Assembly (NCBI GenBank): GCA_021808195.1
Contig: JAKBCE010000002.1
Coordinates: forward strand, 1 to 64,000
Origin: Pseudomonadota bacterium
Lineage (GTDB): Bacteria; Pseudomonadota; Gammaproteobacteria; Steroidobacterales; Steroidobacteraceae
Direction of reading: 5' to 3'
Length of the DNA stretch: 64,000 nucleotides
A model generated the notes under the pieces. The model did no database searches, had not been told where the DNA came from, and saw only the letters and a program-made list of their open reading frames with translations. The position numbers were made by a program, and so were the translations under genes. Positions 16,155 to 24,513 of this stretch are shown piece after piece. Positions within the stretch are counted from its first letter, which is position 1, and each line of letters starts with the position of its first letter.

Positions 16155-18173
16155 TCAACAGGCAGTGAGTCCATCGAACAAATCCCGGTACGCGCTGTCG
16201 ATGCGATAGAACACCGGCGGCTGGCCGAGCGCTGCTGCCACCTGAACAGTCTGCCCTCCGGTGAATTGCGCCCCGCTCCACAGGTGGCACCATGTGGCGC
16301 CGGCCGGCAGGTAGGTGCGCCAGCTGCGCTCCCCTGCCGCGATGACCGGCGCGACCAGCAAGTCGCGGCCGAGCAGGAAGCTGATTTGGCTGTCGTAGGC
16401 GTTCGGATCGTCCTCGAAATGCAGGAACAGGGGACGTTGCAGCGGCAGTCCTGTCGCGGCCGCCTCTGCGCCTAGGGCGCTCAGGTACGGGGCGAGGTGC
16501 CGATGAATACGCGTCATGCGCGCGAAATGCGCCAGAACCTCCGGATCCTCGTCAATCTGCAGATTGTCGCGCGGCCGGTTGCCTTCGTGCGTACGCATGA
16601 CGGCGGTGAATGCCGCCATCTCTGCCCATCGCTGCAGCAGCTCCGCGGTACGCACGTTGCCGAACAGGCTCGTGTAGCCACCGATGTCACTGTGGTGATA
16701 GGCGTTGCCGAGAAGGCCGGACGACAGTGCCGCACAAATGACGGTCTGCAGGCCGTCGTGCCGGCTGAAGTCCACGGACTGATCGCCCGCCCAGAGCAAT
16801 GGACAGTGCCGTTGCACTCCAGTGAACCCCGCGCGCATGAAGAACACAACCTCTGCGGTCTTGGCACGCCGCGCGACGGCTTCGGCGTTGACCCGCGCCC
16901 AGAGCGTCGGCCACGCGTTGTGCGCCAGGGCGCCCGGTTCGCCAGAGGCCAGCCGCACATCGACCGGCAGGTATTCGCCAAAATCGGCCATCCAACCGGA
17001 AAGACCAAAGTCAATCAGATTGCGCCCGATGACCTCCTCCTCAAACCAGTCGCGGGCTTCCGCTCGCGTGAAATCCAGCATGCCGCAGGTGAACTCGCCA
17101 AAATCGACCAGATAGGGCTCGTCCCGATCGAGGCGCTGCACCAACAGACCTGCCGCGGCAGCGCGTGGGTAAAGGGTTCCGTCAACGCACAAGTAGGGGT
17201 TGACATACCCCAGGAAACGGATGCCTCGAGCACGCAGCTCGGCGATGCGCTCATCGAGACGCGGATAGCGCTCGAAATTGCACTTCCAGTCCCAGAATAG
17301 ACGGGTACCGAAGCTGGTCTGACGCACCCCGACCCAGTCTTCGCACCAGAGACCCGACACCGCCGCGCCCGCGGCCTCGATGCGGGCCAGCCGCTCGAAA
17401 CTGCGCGCGCCGTCCTTCAGTCCGATGATCGCTCCGCTGCGGATCCAATCCGGCAGCAGCGGCTGGCGGCCAAAATGCTCCGATAACCGGCCGACCAAGG
17501 TAGTGAAGCGATCGGCAGCCCAAATCTCGATCCGCTGCGGAACCGCCCAGACCTCGATCTCGTGGAAAGCGTCGTGTCTGAAGTCAAAGGCACTGAACGC
17601 AGTGGTCTCGACATGCACGGCATAACGACGCGATGAGACGTATGTCGGTTGCGGGTAGTTCGTCGTGTAGTAATCACCTCCTGCCCCGCCGTGCCGGTCA
17701 GCCTGGAAGGTGATTTCGGTGCTCTTGTCCCGGCCCACGCCTGGTTCTGACGTCCAGAGCGGGAAGCGTCGGCCGCGCAGATCGAAGTAAGACAGCTGCT
17801 CCCCGCCACCCCAGATCCGCTCCCCGGCCTGCGCGAGGAACCGCAACCAGAAGCGGCTCAGGCTGCCCTCGTACGCTGTGCACCGCAAGGTCAGTCGCTC
17901 AGCTCCCTCATCGAGTGACAGCTCGAGCAGCGGGGGGGCGCGCTCGGACTCGGCGAACGTAAGGTGAACCCCATCCGCATCCCGACGCACCTGCGCATGC
18001 GCCAGCGGCAGCCGCTCGCTGAGGTAGTCCTCCAGATGAAAGTGCCCCTGGCGCATCTGGTAGCTTGCCTCGCCTCGCCCCACGAACACGCAGGGCAGCT
18101 CCTGGCGGTGGCGCAGCAGAACCTGTCCACGAAGCACCAGATCGAAGCCGTCGTCTAGCTCTATAATGTTCAT
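16155..18173 (-). CDS. yihQ: Sulfoquinovosidase, GH31 YihQ type
   Basis: This 672-residue retaining alpha-glycosidase matches E. coli YihQ throughout and is nearly the same length. The nucleophile is D397 in WMADFGEYLP and the acid/base is D464 in WAGDQ, 67 residues apart as in YihQ. The sulfonate-pocket residues are K253, E278, R291, W294 and Y500, the K-E-R-W-Y set known from the Agrobacterium-type branch. It releases SQ from sulfoquinovosyl glycerol. No signal peptide is present, so it is cytosolic. A copy of the 17-bp palindrome ends 17 bp before the ATG, and no Shine-Dalgarno site is obvious. Confidence 0.93.
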   Translation of the reverse strand: MNIIELDDGFDLVLRGQVLLRHRQELPCVFVGRGEASYQMRQGHFHLEDYLSERLPLAHAQVRRDADGVHLTFAESERAPPLLELSLDEGAERLTLRCTAYEGSLSRFWLRFLAQAGERIWGGGEQLSYFDLRGRRFPLWTSEPGVGRDKSTEITFQADRHGGAGGDYYTTNYPQPTYVSSRRYAVHVETTAFSAFDFRHDAFHEIEVWAVPQRIEIWAADRFTTLVGRLSEHFGRQPLLPDWIRSGAIIGLKDGARSFERLARIEAAGAAVSGLWCEDWVGVRQTSFGTRLFWDWKCNFERYPRLDERIAELRARGIRFLGYVNPYLCVDGTLYPRAAAAGLLVQRLDRDEPYLVDFGEFTCGMLDFTRAEARDWFEEEVIGRNLIDFGLSGWMADFGEYLPVDVRLASGEPGALAHNAWPTLWARVNAEAVARRAKTAEVVFFMRAGFTGVQRHCPLLWAGDQSVDFSRHDGLQTVICAALSSGLLGNAYHHSDIGGYTSLFGNVRTAELLQRWAEMAAFTAVMRTHEGNRPRDNLQIDEDPEVLAHFARMTRIHRHLAPYLSALGAEAAATGLPLQRPLFLHFEDDPNAYDSQISFLLGRDLLVAPVIAAGERSWRTYLPAGATWCHLWSGAQFTGGQTVQVAAALGQPPVFYRIDSAYRDLFDGLTAC

Positions 18174-18190
18174 GTGGTACGCAGATTAGA

Positions 18191-18207
18191 CTTATATCTT
18201 ATATAAG
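18191..18207 (-). promoter_or_regulatory. Candidate GntR operator, copy 2 (sulfoquinovosidase / gntR)
   Basis: CTTATATCTTATATAAG on the plus strand, identical to the other two copies. It is 17 bp before the sulfoquinovosidase ATG and 130 bp before the divergent gntR start, so it could serve both, giving autoregulation. Confidence 0.8.
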
Positions 18208-18337
18208 ACTTAGCCTCCGAAGCAAGCGCTACCGGCGGCCGGGTCAGCACGTCGCACCGAACTACTGAGTGGCCAGGCAAAACGGGTAAAGTACCAACGC
18301 GCGGAACTACCGCGCCATCAGTGAAACAGGACTGCCA

Positions 18338-19057
18338 GTGAGCGACACACCCGGATATCGGCCCCTGTACCGACAGGTTTACGACATTGTCGTGCGCCGC
18401 GTGGCCCAGGGCATGTGGCGTCCCGGGGAAGCCCTGCCGAGCGAGCAGAGCCTGGCGCGCGAACTGGGCGTGAGCCAAGGTACGATGCGCAAGGTACTCG
18501 ATGCGCTGACTGCAGAAAAAGTGCTCGAACGGCGCCAGGGAAAAGGTACGTTCATCGCAGAGAATACCCAGGAGCGCGCGCAGTTTCGCTTCTTCCGCAT
18601 CGCTCATCCCGGTGGCAAGCGACTGACTCCATCGCTAGGAACGGAAGCAGCACGCGTACGCGCGGCACGCTCTGTCGAGCGTGATCGACTCGAACTGTCG
18701 CGTGATGCGCGCATCGTGGAGATCACCCGCGTACGGCACATCGAGGGGGTCCCTGCGATTCGGGAGGTGATCATTCTGCCGGCCACGATGTTTCCGGGCA
18801 TCGAGAAGCAGATGCCGCTGCCGAACAGCCTGTACACGCTTTATCAATCGGGGTTCGGCGTCACCATCGTCGCGACCCATGAGGAATTAAGCGCAAAGCT
18901 CTCGAGCAGCGACGACCATCGGCAGCTCGGCGTCGCCGTGGGCTCTCCGGTTCTCGTGATCGATCGGATCGCCGTCGATCTGACCGAGCGCAAGGTGGAA
19001 TGGCGCGTCAGTCGGGTGAGTTCGGAGAATCTCGTTTACGCGATTACCATTACCTGA
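18338..19057 (+). CDS. GntR/HutC-family regulator with UTRA domain (SQ regulon)
   Basis: This 239-residue protein has an N-terminal winged helix (about residues 8-76: GEALPSEQSLARELGVSQGT, then VLERRQGKGTFIA) and a C-terminal UTRA ligand domain (about 95-235). It starts with GTG 18338 with an acagga site before it. It lies in the middle of the sulfoquinovose genes, divergent from the sulfoquinovosidase gene and convergent with the SQ dehydrogenase gene (5-bp gap). I infer that it binds the three identical 17-bp palindromes and is released by SQ, its glyceride or an intermediate. Regulators of this class are often repressors. Confidence 0.85.
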   Translation: MSDTPGYRPLYRQVYDIVVRRVAQGMWRPGEALPSEQSLARELGVSQGTMRKVLDALTAEKVLERRQGKGTFIAENTQERAQFRFFRIAHPGGKRLTPSLGTEAARVRAARSVERDRLELSRDARIVEITRVRHIEGVPAIREVIILPATMFPGIEKQMPLPNSLYTLYQSGFGVTIVATHEELSAKLSSSDDHRQLGVAVGSPVLVIDRIAVDLTERKVEWRVSRVSSENLVYAITIT

Positions 19058-19062
19058 ACGCT

Positions 19063-19830
19063 TCAATTCTGCGTCAGACCGGCATCGACGATGAAGTTCG
19101 CGCCGGTACATCCGGAGCTCTCGTCAGAGGCCAGATACAACGCCAGCCGCGCCACATGCTCGGGCGTGAGCCGGAACTTCAACGCCTGCAGGCGAATGAA
19201 CTCGGCATCAAGCTCCGGCGTCAGCCACAGGGCACGCTGACGCTCAGTGAGAATTGCACCCGGGACGATGCAATTGACTCGAATTCCGGCCGGCCCGAAC
19301 TCGCGCGCCAGCGTCCGGGTCAGACCGTTGATCGCCGCCTTCGCGGTGGTATAACCAGCCATGCCGGGGCGTCCCCGCATCCAGGAAATCGAACCCATCA
19401 TGATGATCGATCCGTGTTCACGCCGCGCCATCGCCGGTGCGCAGGCCTGGGCGGCGAAGAACTGATGATCCAGGTTCAGCCCGAGCATCCGCCGCCAATC
19501 GGAAGGCTCGATTTCCTCGAGCTTCTGCCGATCGTCACAGCCGGCATTATTGATGAGCGCATCGATGCCGCCCTGCTGCGCCTCGACCTGCGCCACCGCC
19601 GTACGCAAGGCATCGATGTCGAGCAGATCGCAGCGCATGAATCGGCTGCCGGTCTGCCGCGCATGCGCCTCGCCGCGCTCCTGATCGATATCGAGAAAGG
19701 TCACTCGGGCCTGCTGTGCGGTGAATGCGCTGACCAGTTCCGCGCCGATACCCGAAGCACCGCCCGTGATGAGCACTGACCGGCCGCGCAACGATTGGTA
19801 GGACACGCTCGCGTAAGGATGCTGGGTCAT
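19063..19830 (-). CDS. SDR-family sugar dehydrogenase (candidate SQ dehydrogenase)
   Basis: This 255-residue short-chain dehydrogenase has TGGASGIG at 22-29, NNAG at 94-97 and the catalytic Y160 and K164 in YTTAK, with the serine near 147. In the sulfo-ED pathway this step oxidises SQ at C1 to 6-deoxy-6-sulfogluconolactone with NAD. It overlaps the lactonase gene by 4 bp and is the last gene of the run dehydratase-aldolase-mutarotase-lactonase-dehydrogenase. Alone, an SDR could act on many sugars; the sulfonated substrate is inferred from context. Confidence 0.8.
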   Translation of the reverse strand: MTQHPYASVSYQSLRGRSVLITGGASGIGAELVSAFTAQQARVTFLDIDQERGEAHARQTGSRFMRCDLLDIDALRTAVAQVEAQQGGIDALINNAGCDDRQKLEEIEPSDWRRMLGLNLDHQFFAAQACAPAMARREHGSIIMMGSISWMRGRPGMAGYTTAKAAINGLTRTLAREFGPAGIRVNCIVPGAILTERQRALWLTPELDAEFIRLQALKFRLTPEHVARLALYLASDESSGCTGANFIVDAGLTQN

Positions 19831-20696
19831 GGAAGAAGCGACTCCTCGTCGAAAGGGATTCGAGCCAGTCCCGGGGTCTCGACACGCAGCGCGTAGAGTC
19901 CCCCGCCCGTTCCGTCTGCGGATTGCGCGCTGGTGAGGAAGAGCGTCTTCAGATCGGCTCCCCCAAACGCGGGCATCGTCGGGCTGCGCACGGGCACCGC
20001 GTGCTCGGCGATCAACCGACCCGATGAATCATATTGATTGACTCGCGCACCCTCGTACAGCGCAGACCAGTAACATCCACAAGCGTCGACTGCCGCCCCG
20101 TCGGGGCGTCCGCGGTCGGATGCATTCGGGTCGAGACGGGCGAACTCGCGCAGCGGGCCAACCTCGCCGTTCTCCGGCCAATAGGCGCGTTGATAAATTA
20201 CAAAGCGGGGCGTATCGGAGTGATACAACGTCCTGCCGTCCGGAGCGAAGGCGACGCCATTGGATGTCATCAGCCCGGTAGCGATTTCGCTTAAGCCATG
20301 TGGATCGAGACGATATAGCCCAGCCCGAGCATCGCGACGGGTCTCATCGATCGTGCCGATGATGAGTCGTCCGTGCGGATCGATACCACCGTCATTGAAG
20401 CGTACGGTGCGCGCATCGGCGGGATTGCACGCAAGACACCGGCGCTTGCGTGCCCGCTCATCGAGCAACCAGATGCCGCTGCGCAGACCGGCGACATAGC
20501 CGCCCTCGCGCGCCGGGGCCACAAAGCCAATATCCTCTTCCACAGACAAACTCTCGAGCGAACCCGATCGCGGCGAGAAGCGGTGCAGGTACCGCCCGGT
20601 CACATCGACGAACAGCAGCTCCGCCCGCTCGCCCGCCCATACCGGACATTCGCCCAACCGACATTGGACCGGACACACCAGTTCGAACGAGCTCAC
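19827..20696 (-). CDS. SMP-30-family lactonase (candidate sulfogluconolactonase)
   Basis: This 289-residue six-bladed propeller protein of the SMP-30/gluconolactonase family has the family blocks LGECPVWAGE (metal ligand Glu), RFNDGGIDPHGRLIIGT, TSNGVAFAPDGRTLYHSDT and PDGAAVDACGCYW. It would open 6-deoxy-6-sulfogluconolactone to sulfogluconate. It overlaps its neighbours by 4 bp on both sides, so it is tightly coupled to the SQ dehydrogenase and mutarotase genes. No signal peptide is seen. Confidence 0.83.
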   Translation of the reverse strand: MSSFELVCPVQCRLGECPVWAGERAELLFVDVTGRYLHRFSPRSGSLESLSVEEDIGFVAPAREGGYVAGLRSGIWLLDERARKRRCLACNPADARTVRFNDGGIDPHGRLIIGTIDETRRDARAGLYRLDPHGLSEIATGLMTSNGVAFAPDGRTLYHSDTPRFVIYQRAYWPENGEVGPLREFARLDPNASDRGRPDGAAVDACGCYWSALYEGARVNQYDSSGRLIAEHAVPVRSPTMPAFGGADLKTLFLTSAQSADGTGGGLYALRVETPGLARIPFDEESLLP

Positions 20697-21574
20697 GTGC
20701 CTGCATCCAGTTCGATGCGGACCGTGCCCGAGAGCACTTCGCCTGGATCGAGAAGGTGATATCCGGCGCCGAGAGCGTTCGGTCGATTCACAGCATCGGC
20801 AATGTGGCTGACCGGCTCCACACCGATGAAATCACGGCCCGCGGGAGTGAAAACCCGTAGCACCGAAAATGCTTCCGAAGCGGTGAGGCGAATCGTGCCG
20901 AGCGGACCGCCACCAAGAAATGCCCGGCCGCACCAGTGGTGAAAATCGTTATCCAGACGCAGATCGGCAACGCGGCGCGGCACACTGAAATCCCATTGCG
21001 GACCATCAGCCGGCTGCCGCGGCAGCATGTCCGGGCCGTTGCTCCAAGCGCCCTCTGCATCGAACTGCAACGTCTGCCCGGGCCAGACGGCAAAATTAGG
21101 ATGCAGCCCGATCCCGGCGGGCCAAACCTCGCGGTCGCGATTCTGCACCGACAGCGTGATTTGCAAGCCCCGCTCGCTAAGTGTGAAGCGCAGGCGCGCC
21201 TCGAAGGCGAAGGGCCACGCCGATGGATCGTCGGCCGCGTAGCGCAGCACCAGCTCCAGCGAGTCGGACCCGAGCACGGTCACCTGCCAGGGTCTCTGCC
21301 AACCTACTCCGTGCAGGGCATGAGATTCTGGCGGAAAGTTCGCGCGCAGCGCATAGACTCGCTCCGCGACCGGCAAGCGCCCAGAGCCAATGCGATTGGC
21401 ATAGGGCACGAGCGGATAGCAGCCGCTGGCCCGCACACCGGTGGCAGCGAGCCCGGCGGGCGTTGCGGTTCTCAGCACCGCATTTCCGCCACAGTTGAGG
21501 CTCAGAACGGACGCTCCAAGCGCCGGATCGATGACCGCTTGCCACGGCTCGGCACTCAACTCGACACGCTCCAT
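20693..21574 (-). CDS. Aldose 1-epimerase family protein (candidate SQ mutarotase)
   Basis: This 293-residue galactose-mutarotase fold protein has YPLVPYANRIGSGRL, HALHGVGWQRPW (first catalytic His), GIGLHPNFAV (second His) and a late GVEPVSH acidic region. It would speed interconversion of SQ anomers, so that the alpha-SQ released by the glycosidase meets the anomer preference of the dehydrogenase. Its gene sits between the lactonase (4-bp overlap) and aldolase genes. An SQ mutarotase is a known member of SQ gene clusters. Confidence 0.82.
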   Translation of the reverse strand: MERVELSAEPWQAVIDPALGASVLSLNCGGNAVLRTATPAGLAATGVRASGCYPLVPYANRIGSGRLPVAERVYALRANFPPESHALHGVGWQRPWQVTVLGSDSLELVLRYAADDPSAWPFAFEARLRFTLSERGLQITLSVQNRDREVWPAGIGLHPNFAVWPGQTLQFDAEGAWSNGPDMLPRQPADGPQWDFSVPRRVADLRLDNDFHHWCGRAFLGGGPLGTIRLTASEAFSVLRVFTPAGRDFIGVEPVSHIADAVNRPNALGAGYHLLDPGEVLSGTVRIELDAGT

Positions 21575-21581
21575 CGCAGCG

Positions 21582-22379
21582 TCAGTACAGTGGCGCAGGG
21601 GACGGGCTGCCTACGCCACGGCCGAAGCCTTCGAGCCACTCTCTGGCGCGCCCGGTCAGCAGCGCAAGATCGGAGGCAATTGCGCTCCAGGTGTACCCGT
21701 AGTCGAGGAAACGATGCACCATCTGCGGGTTACCGCCGACGATCCCGATGGGCTTGCCGAGCGCGCGCGCCCGGCTTGCCGCGCGCGCAATCATCGCCTG
21801 GACATCCGTGTGGCCGATCTGCCCGATGTGACCCATGGCAGCGGCCAGGTCGCCGGGCCCGACGAATAGGGAGTCAACGCCCGGAACTGCCGCGATCAGC
21901 TCGAGCCTGTCAATCGCCTCAGGGGTTTCAAGCTGAATGACCACCGCAATCCCCTCGTTGGCATCGCGTAGATAAGCTTCGGCCTGACCATAGCGCGAGG
22001 CTCGATGCATCGCGGCCACGCCCCGCACACCCTGCGGTGGGTAGCGGGTAAAGGAGACCGCAGCGCGTGCCTGCTCTGCGGTCTGGATGAACGGAAACAT
22101 AACGCTCGTCGCTCCTGCATCCAGCACCTGCTTGACCAACACCGGGTCGCAGTTTGCAATCCGCACAAGCGGTGCGGTCGCAGTAGCCGCAAGCGCACGC
22201 AGCAGATCCGCGGTACTGGCGATGTGCAGCGGACTGTGCTCCATGTCGACGACCAGAAAATCGAAACCACAGTGCCCCATGGCTTCCGCCACATCCGCCG
22301 AGGCGGACATCAACCACGAGCCAATCGCGGGCCGCTCAGCCGCTTGCAAGACAATTTCCCTGAATTTGTTCGCCGTCAT
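21582..22379 (-). CDS. HpcH/HpaI-family class II aldolase (candidate KDSG aldolase)
   Basis: This 265-residue aldolase has the family residues in DMEHSP (H48), LVRIAN (R73), QLETPEAI (E151, metal) and FVGPGDLAAAMG (D177, metal). In the sulfo-ED route it would split 2-keto-3,6-dideoxy-6-sulfogluconate into pyruvate and 3-sulfolactaldehyde. The frame is open upstream to 22640 inside the dehydratase gene, but the family starts at ATG 22379, 16 bp after the dehydratase stop. Family relatives cleave many 2-keto-3-deoxy acids, so specificity rests on context. Confidence 0.83.
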   Translation of the reverse strand: MTANKFREIVLQAAERPAIGSWLMSASADVAEAMGHCGFDFLVVDMEHSPLHIASTADLLRALAATATAPLVRIANCDPVLVKQVLDAGATSVMFPFIQTAEQARAAVSFTRYPPQGVRGVAAMHRASRYGQAEAYLRDANEGIAVVIQLETPEAIDRLELIAAVPGVDSLFVGPGDLAAAMGHIGQIGHTDVQAMIARAASRARALGKPIGIVGGNPQMVHRFLDYGYTWSAIASDLALLTGRAREWLEGFGRGVGSPSPAPLY

Positions 22380-22395
22380 GTGCAGGCACCTTCTG

Positions 22396-24162
22396 TCAGA
22401 AAATCGCAGGCTCCGGAACCGGAGCTCGCCCCGCGAGGAAGTCAAAGTCGCAGCCCTGCGGCGCCTGGGTGACATGCGCCTGATACAGGGCAGCATAGGA
22501 ACGCTGGTATTGACGCGGTGGCGGTTGCCACGCGGCGCGGCGCGCTGCGATTTCCGCATCCGCAACCTCCATGTCCAGTCGCCCGGCTGGGACGTCAAGG
22601 CGCACCCGGTCGCCCGTGCGCAGCAGCGCAAGCGGACCACCGATAGCCGACTCCGGTGCTACGTGAACGATGCAACACCCGTAATGCGTGCCGCTCATAC
22701 GTCCATCGCAGATGCGGACCATGTCACGCACGCCACGCGCGAGCAGCTTGCGCGGAATAGGCAGATTGCCCCACTCAGGCATACCTGGCGCACCCACGGG
22801 CCCGGCGTTACGCAGCACCAGCACGGTATTTTCATCGATGGGCAAATCCGGATCGTCGATGCGCGCCGACAGCTCCGCGTGCGAATCGAACACCAGCGCC
22901 ACCCCCTCGTGGCGCATGAGGCGCGGATCGGCGGCGCTAGATTTCAGCACCGCACCATCGGGGCACAAGTTGCCTCGCAGCAGATCGAGCGTACGTCCCC
23001 GGCTCAGCGGAACCACCGGATCGTCAAGTCCTCGGATGACGGTATCGTCGTAGCACGGCGCGCCCGCGATCGCCTCACCGAGCGTGCGTCCCTCGACGGT
23101 GAGACAGCCTAGCTCCAGACGGCTGGCGATCTTAGCCAGCAGCGCGGGCAATCCGCCGGCAAAGTAAAAGTCCTCCATGAGCCGCTCACCGGAGGGGAAC
23201 AGGTTCGCGCACACGGGCACATCACGCGCAGTCGCTGCCAAATCATCGAGCGTCATACCGACACCGGCGCGACCTGCCATCGCCAGCAGATGGATGGCTG
23301 CATTGGTCGAGCCCCCGAGCGCCATGTAAACCACGGCGGCATTACGAAATGCCGCTGATGAGACAAGATGCGAGGGGCGCAGATCCTCATGCACCATGGC
23401 CACGATGCGCGAGCCGCATGCTGAAGCCATACGCACGTGGCCAGAGTCGGCTGCGGGAATCGATGAGGCGCCGCATAGCGTCATGCCGAGCGCCTCGGCA
23501 ATAGCGCTCAGAGTCGAAGCGGTACCCATCGTGTTGCAGGTGCCGATCGAGCGGGTCATGCGTGACTCGAGGTCCACCCAATCGTCGGCGGTAATATTGC
23601 CCGCACGCAGCTCGTCCCAGTATTTTTTTGTGTGCGTCCCAGCCCCGGTGCGAACGCCGCGCCACTGGCCATTCGACATCGACCCGGCCGGGCAGACGAT
23701 CGCCGGCAAGTCCATGCTGAATGCGCCCATCAGCATTCCCGGAATCGATTTGTCGCACCCGCCGAGCAGCACCGCACCGTCTATCGGGTGCGAGCGCAGC
23801 AGCTCCTCGGTTTCCATGGCGAGGAAATTCCGGTACAGCATGGTGGTCGGCTTGACCATCACTTCCCCGACAGACAGCGCCGGAAGTTCCACCGGATAGC
23901 CGCCCGCGAGGAGCACGCCGCGCTTGACCGCTTCCGCCCGCGCGCGCAAGTGTGCGTGACACGGGCTCATGTCGCTCCAGGTATTGATGATCGCGATAAC
24001 CGGCCGCCCGAGAAATTCCTCGCGCCGCAGCCCCATCTGCTGGGTGCGCTGCCGATGGGCAAATCCGCGCATATCGTCGCGCTCGTACCAGCGGGAGCTA
24101 CGCAATGGGCGCTGCGCACGCTCAGGCGCCACCGCTGCTGCTCGGACTCTTGTGCTAGCCAT
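22396..24162 (-). CDS. IlvD/Edd-family dehydratase (candidate sulfogluconate dehydratase)
   Basis: This 588-residue iron-sulfur dehydratase has cluster cysteines C68 (SDMSPCHAH), C136 (GGCDKSIPG) and C209 (GTCNTMGTAS), and ends in the usual beta-barrel domain (CDGRMSGTHYG). It would turn 6-deoxy-6-sulfogluconate into 2-keto-3,6-dideoxy-6-sulfogluconate. It is the first gene of the five-gene minus-strand operon; its ATG is 13 bp from the operator at 24176-24192 and has no visible Shine-Dalgarno site. By family alone it could be a pentonate or gluconate dehydratase. Confidence 0.85.
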   Translation of the reverse strand: MASTRVRAAAVAPERAQRPLRSSRWYERDDMRGFAHRQRTQQMGLRREEFLGRPVIAIINTWSDMSPCHAHLRARAEAVKRGVLLAGGYPVELPALSVGEVMVKPTTMLYRNFLAMETEELLRSHPIDGAVLLGGCDKSIPGMLMGAFSMDLPAIVCPAGSMSNGQWRGVRTGAGTHTKKYWDELRAGNITADDWVDLESRMTRSIGTCNTMGTASTLSAIAEALGMTLCGASSIPAADSGHVRMASACGSRIVAMVHEDLRPSHLVSSAAFRNAAVVYMALGGSTNAAIHLLAMAGRAGVGMTLDDLAATARDVPVCANLFPSGERLMEDFYFAGGLPALLAKIASRLELGCLTVEGRTLGEAIAGAPCYDDTVIRGLDDPVVPLSRGRTLDLLRGNLCPDGAVLKSSAADPRLMRHEGVALVFDSHAELSARIDDPDLPIDENTVLVLRNAGPVGAPGMPEWGNLPIPRKLLARGVRDMVRICDGRMSGTHYGCCIVHVAPESAIGGPLALLRTGDRVRLDVPAGRLDMEVADAEIAARRAAWQPPPRQYQRSYAALYQAHVTQAPQGCDFDFLAGRAPVPEPAIF

Positions 24163-24175
24163 AATAATCTGTAAT

Positions 24176-24192
24176 CTTATATCTTATATAAG
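24176..24192 (+). promoter_or_regulatory. Candidate GntR operator, copy 3 (dehydratase operon / suyA operon)
   Basis: CTTATATCTTATATAAG, identical to copies 1 and 2. It lies in the 56-bp gap between two divergent operons, 13 bp from the dehydratase start and 26 bp from the suyA start. One site could therefore control both arms. Confidence 0.8.
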
Positions 24193-24218
24193 AGCTGCGC
24201 CACTGAGGACATCATGCC

Positions 24219-24509
24219 ATGACGAGACAACCGCAATTGCTCGTCCACGACCACCGCGACAACGTCGGGGTGGTCGTGGTCGAGAACCTGAAATCCGGAA
24301 CCGACATCCTGGGCGTCGTAACCGAGGATAACAGCGAAATCCGTGCTGTATGCAACCAGGATGTGCCGATCGGCCACAAGGTTGCGTTGCGCGACCTGGC
24401 CGTTGGCGACTCGGTCGTAAAGTATGGCCAAGACATCGGCCGCGTCGTCGCACCGATCCGTCGCGGCGATCACGTGCACACCCACAATCTGAAGACCAAG
24501 CGCTGGTGA
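24219..24509 (+). CDS. suyA: (2R)-sulfolactate sulfo-lyase, small subunit
   Basis: This 96-residue SAF-domain protein has [32 protein letters not shown] and the C-terminal ending HNLKTKRW, which I recognise as typical of SuyA. With SuyB it removes sulfite from (R)-3-sulfolactate to leave pyruvate. The gene is first in a five-gene plus-strand operon; a GAGGA site lies nine bases before the ATG. The SAF domain is also the N-terminal part of altronate dehydratase (UxaA), the main alternative, but a split small/large pair next to sulfolactate dehydrogenase genes favours SuyA. Confidence 0.9.
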   Translation: MTRQPQLLVHDHRDNVGVVVVENLKSGTDILGVVTEDNSEIRAVCNQDVPIGHKVALRDLAVGDSVVKYGQDIGRVVAPIRRGDHVHTHNLKTKRW

Positions 24510-24513
24510 GAGT

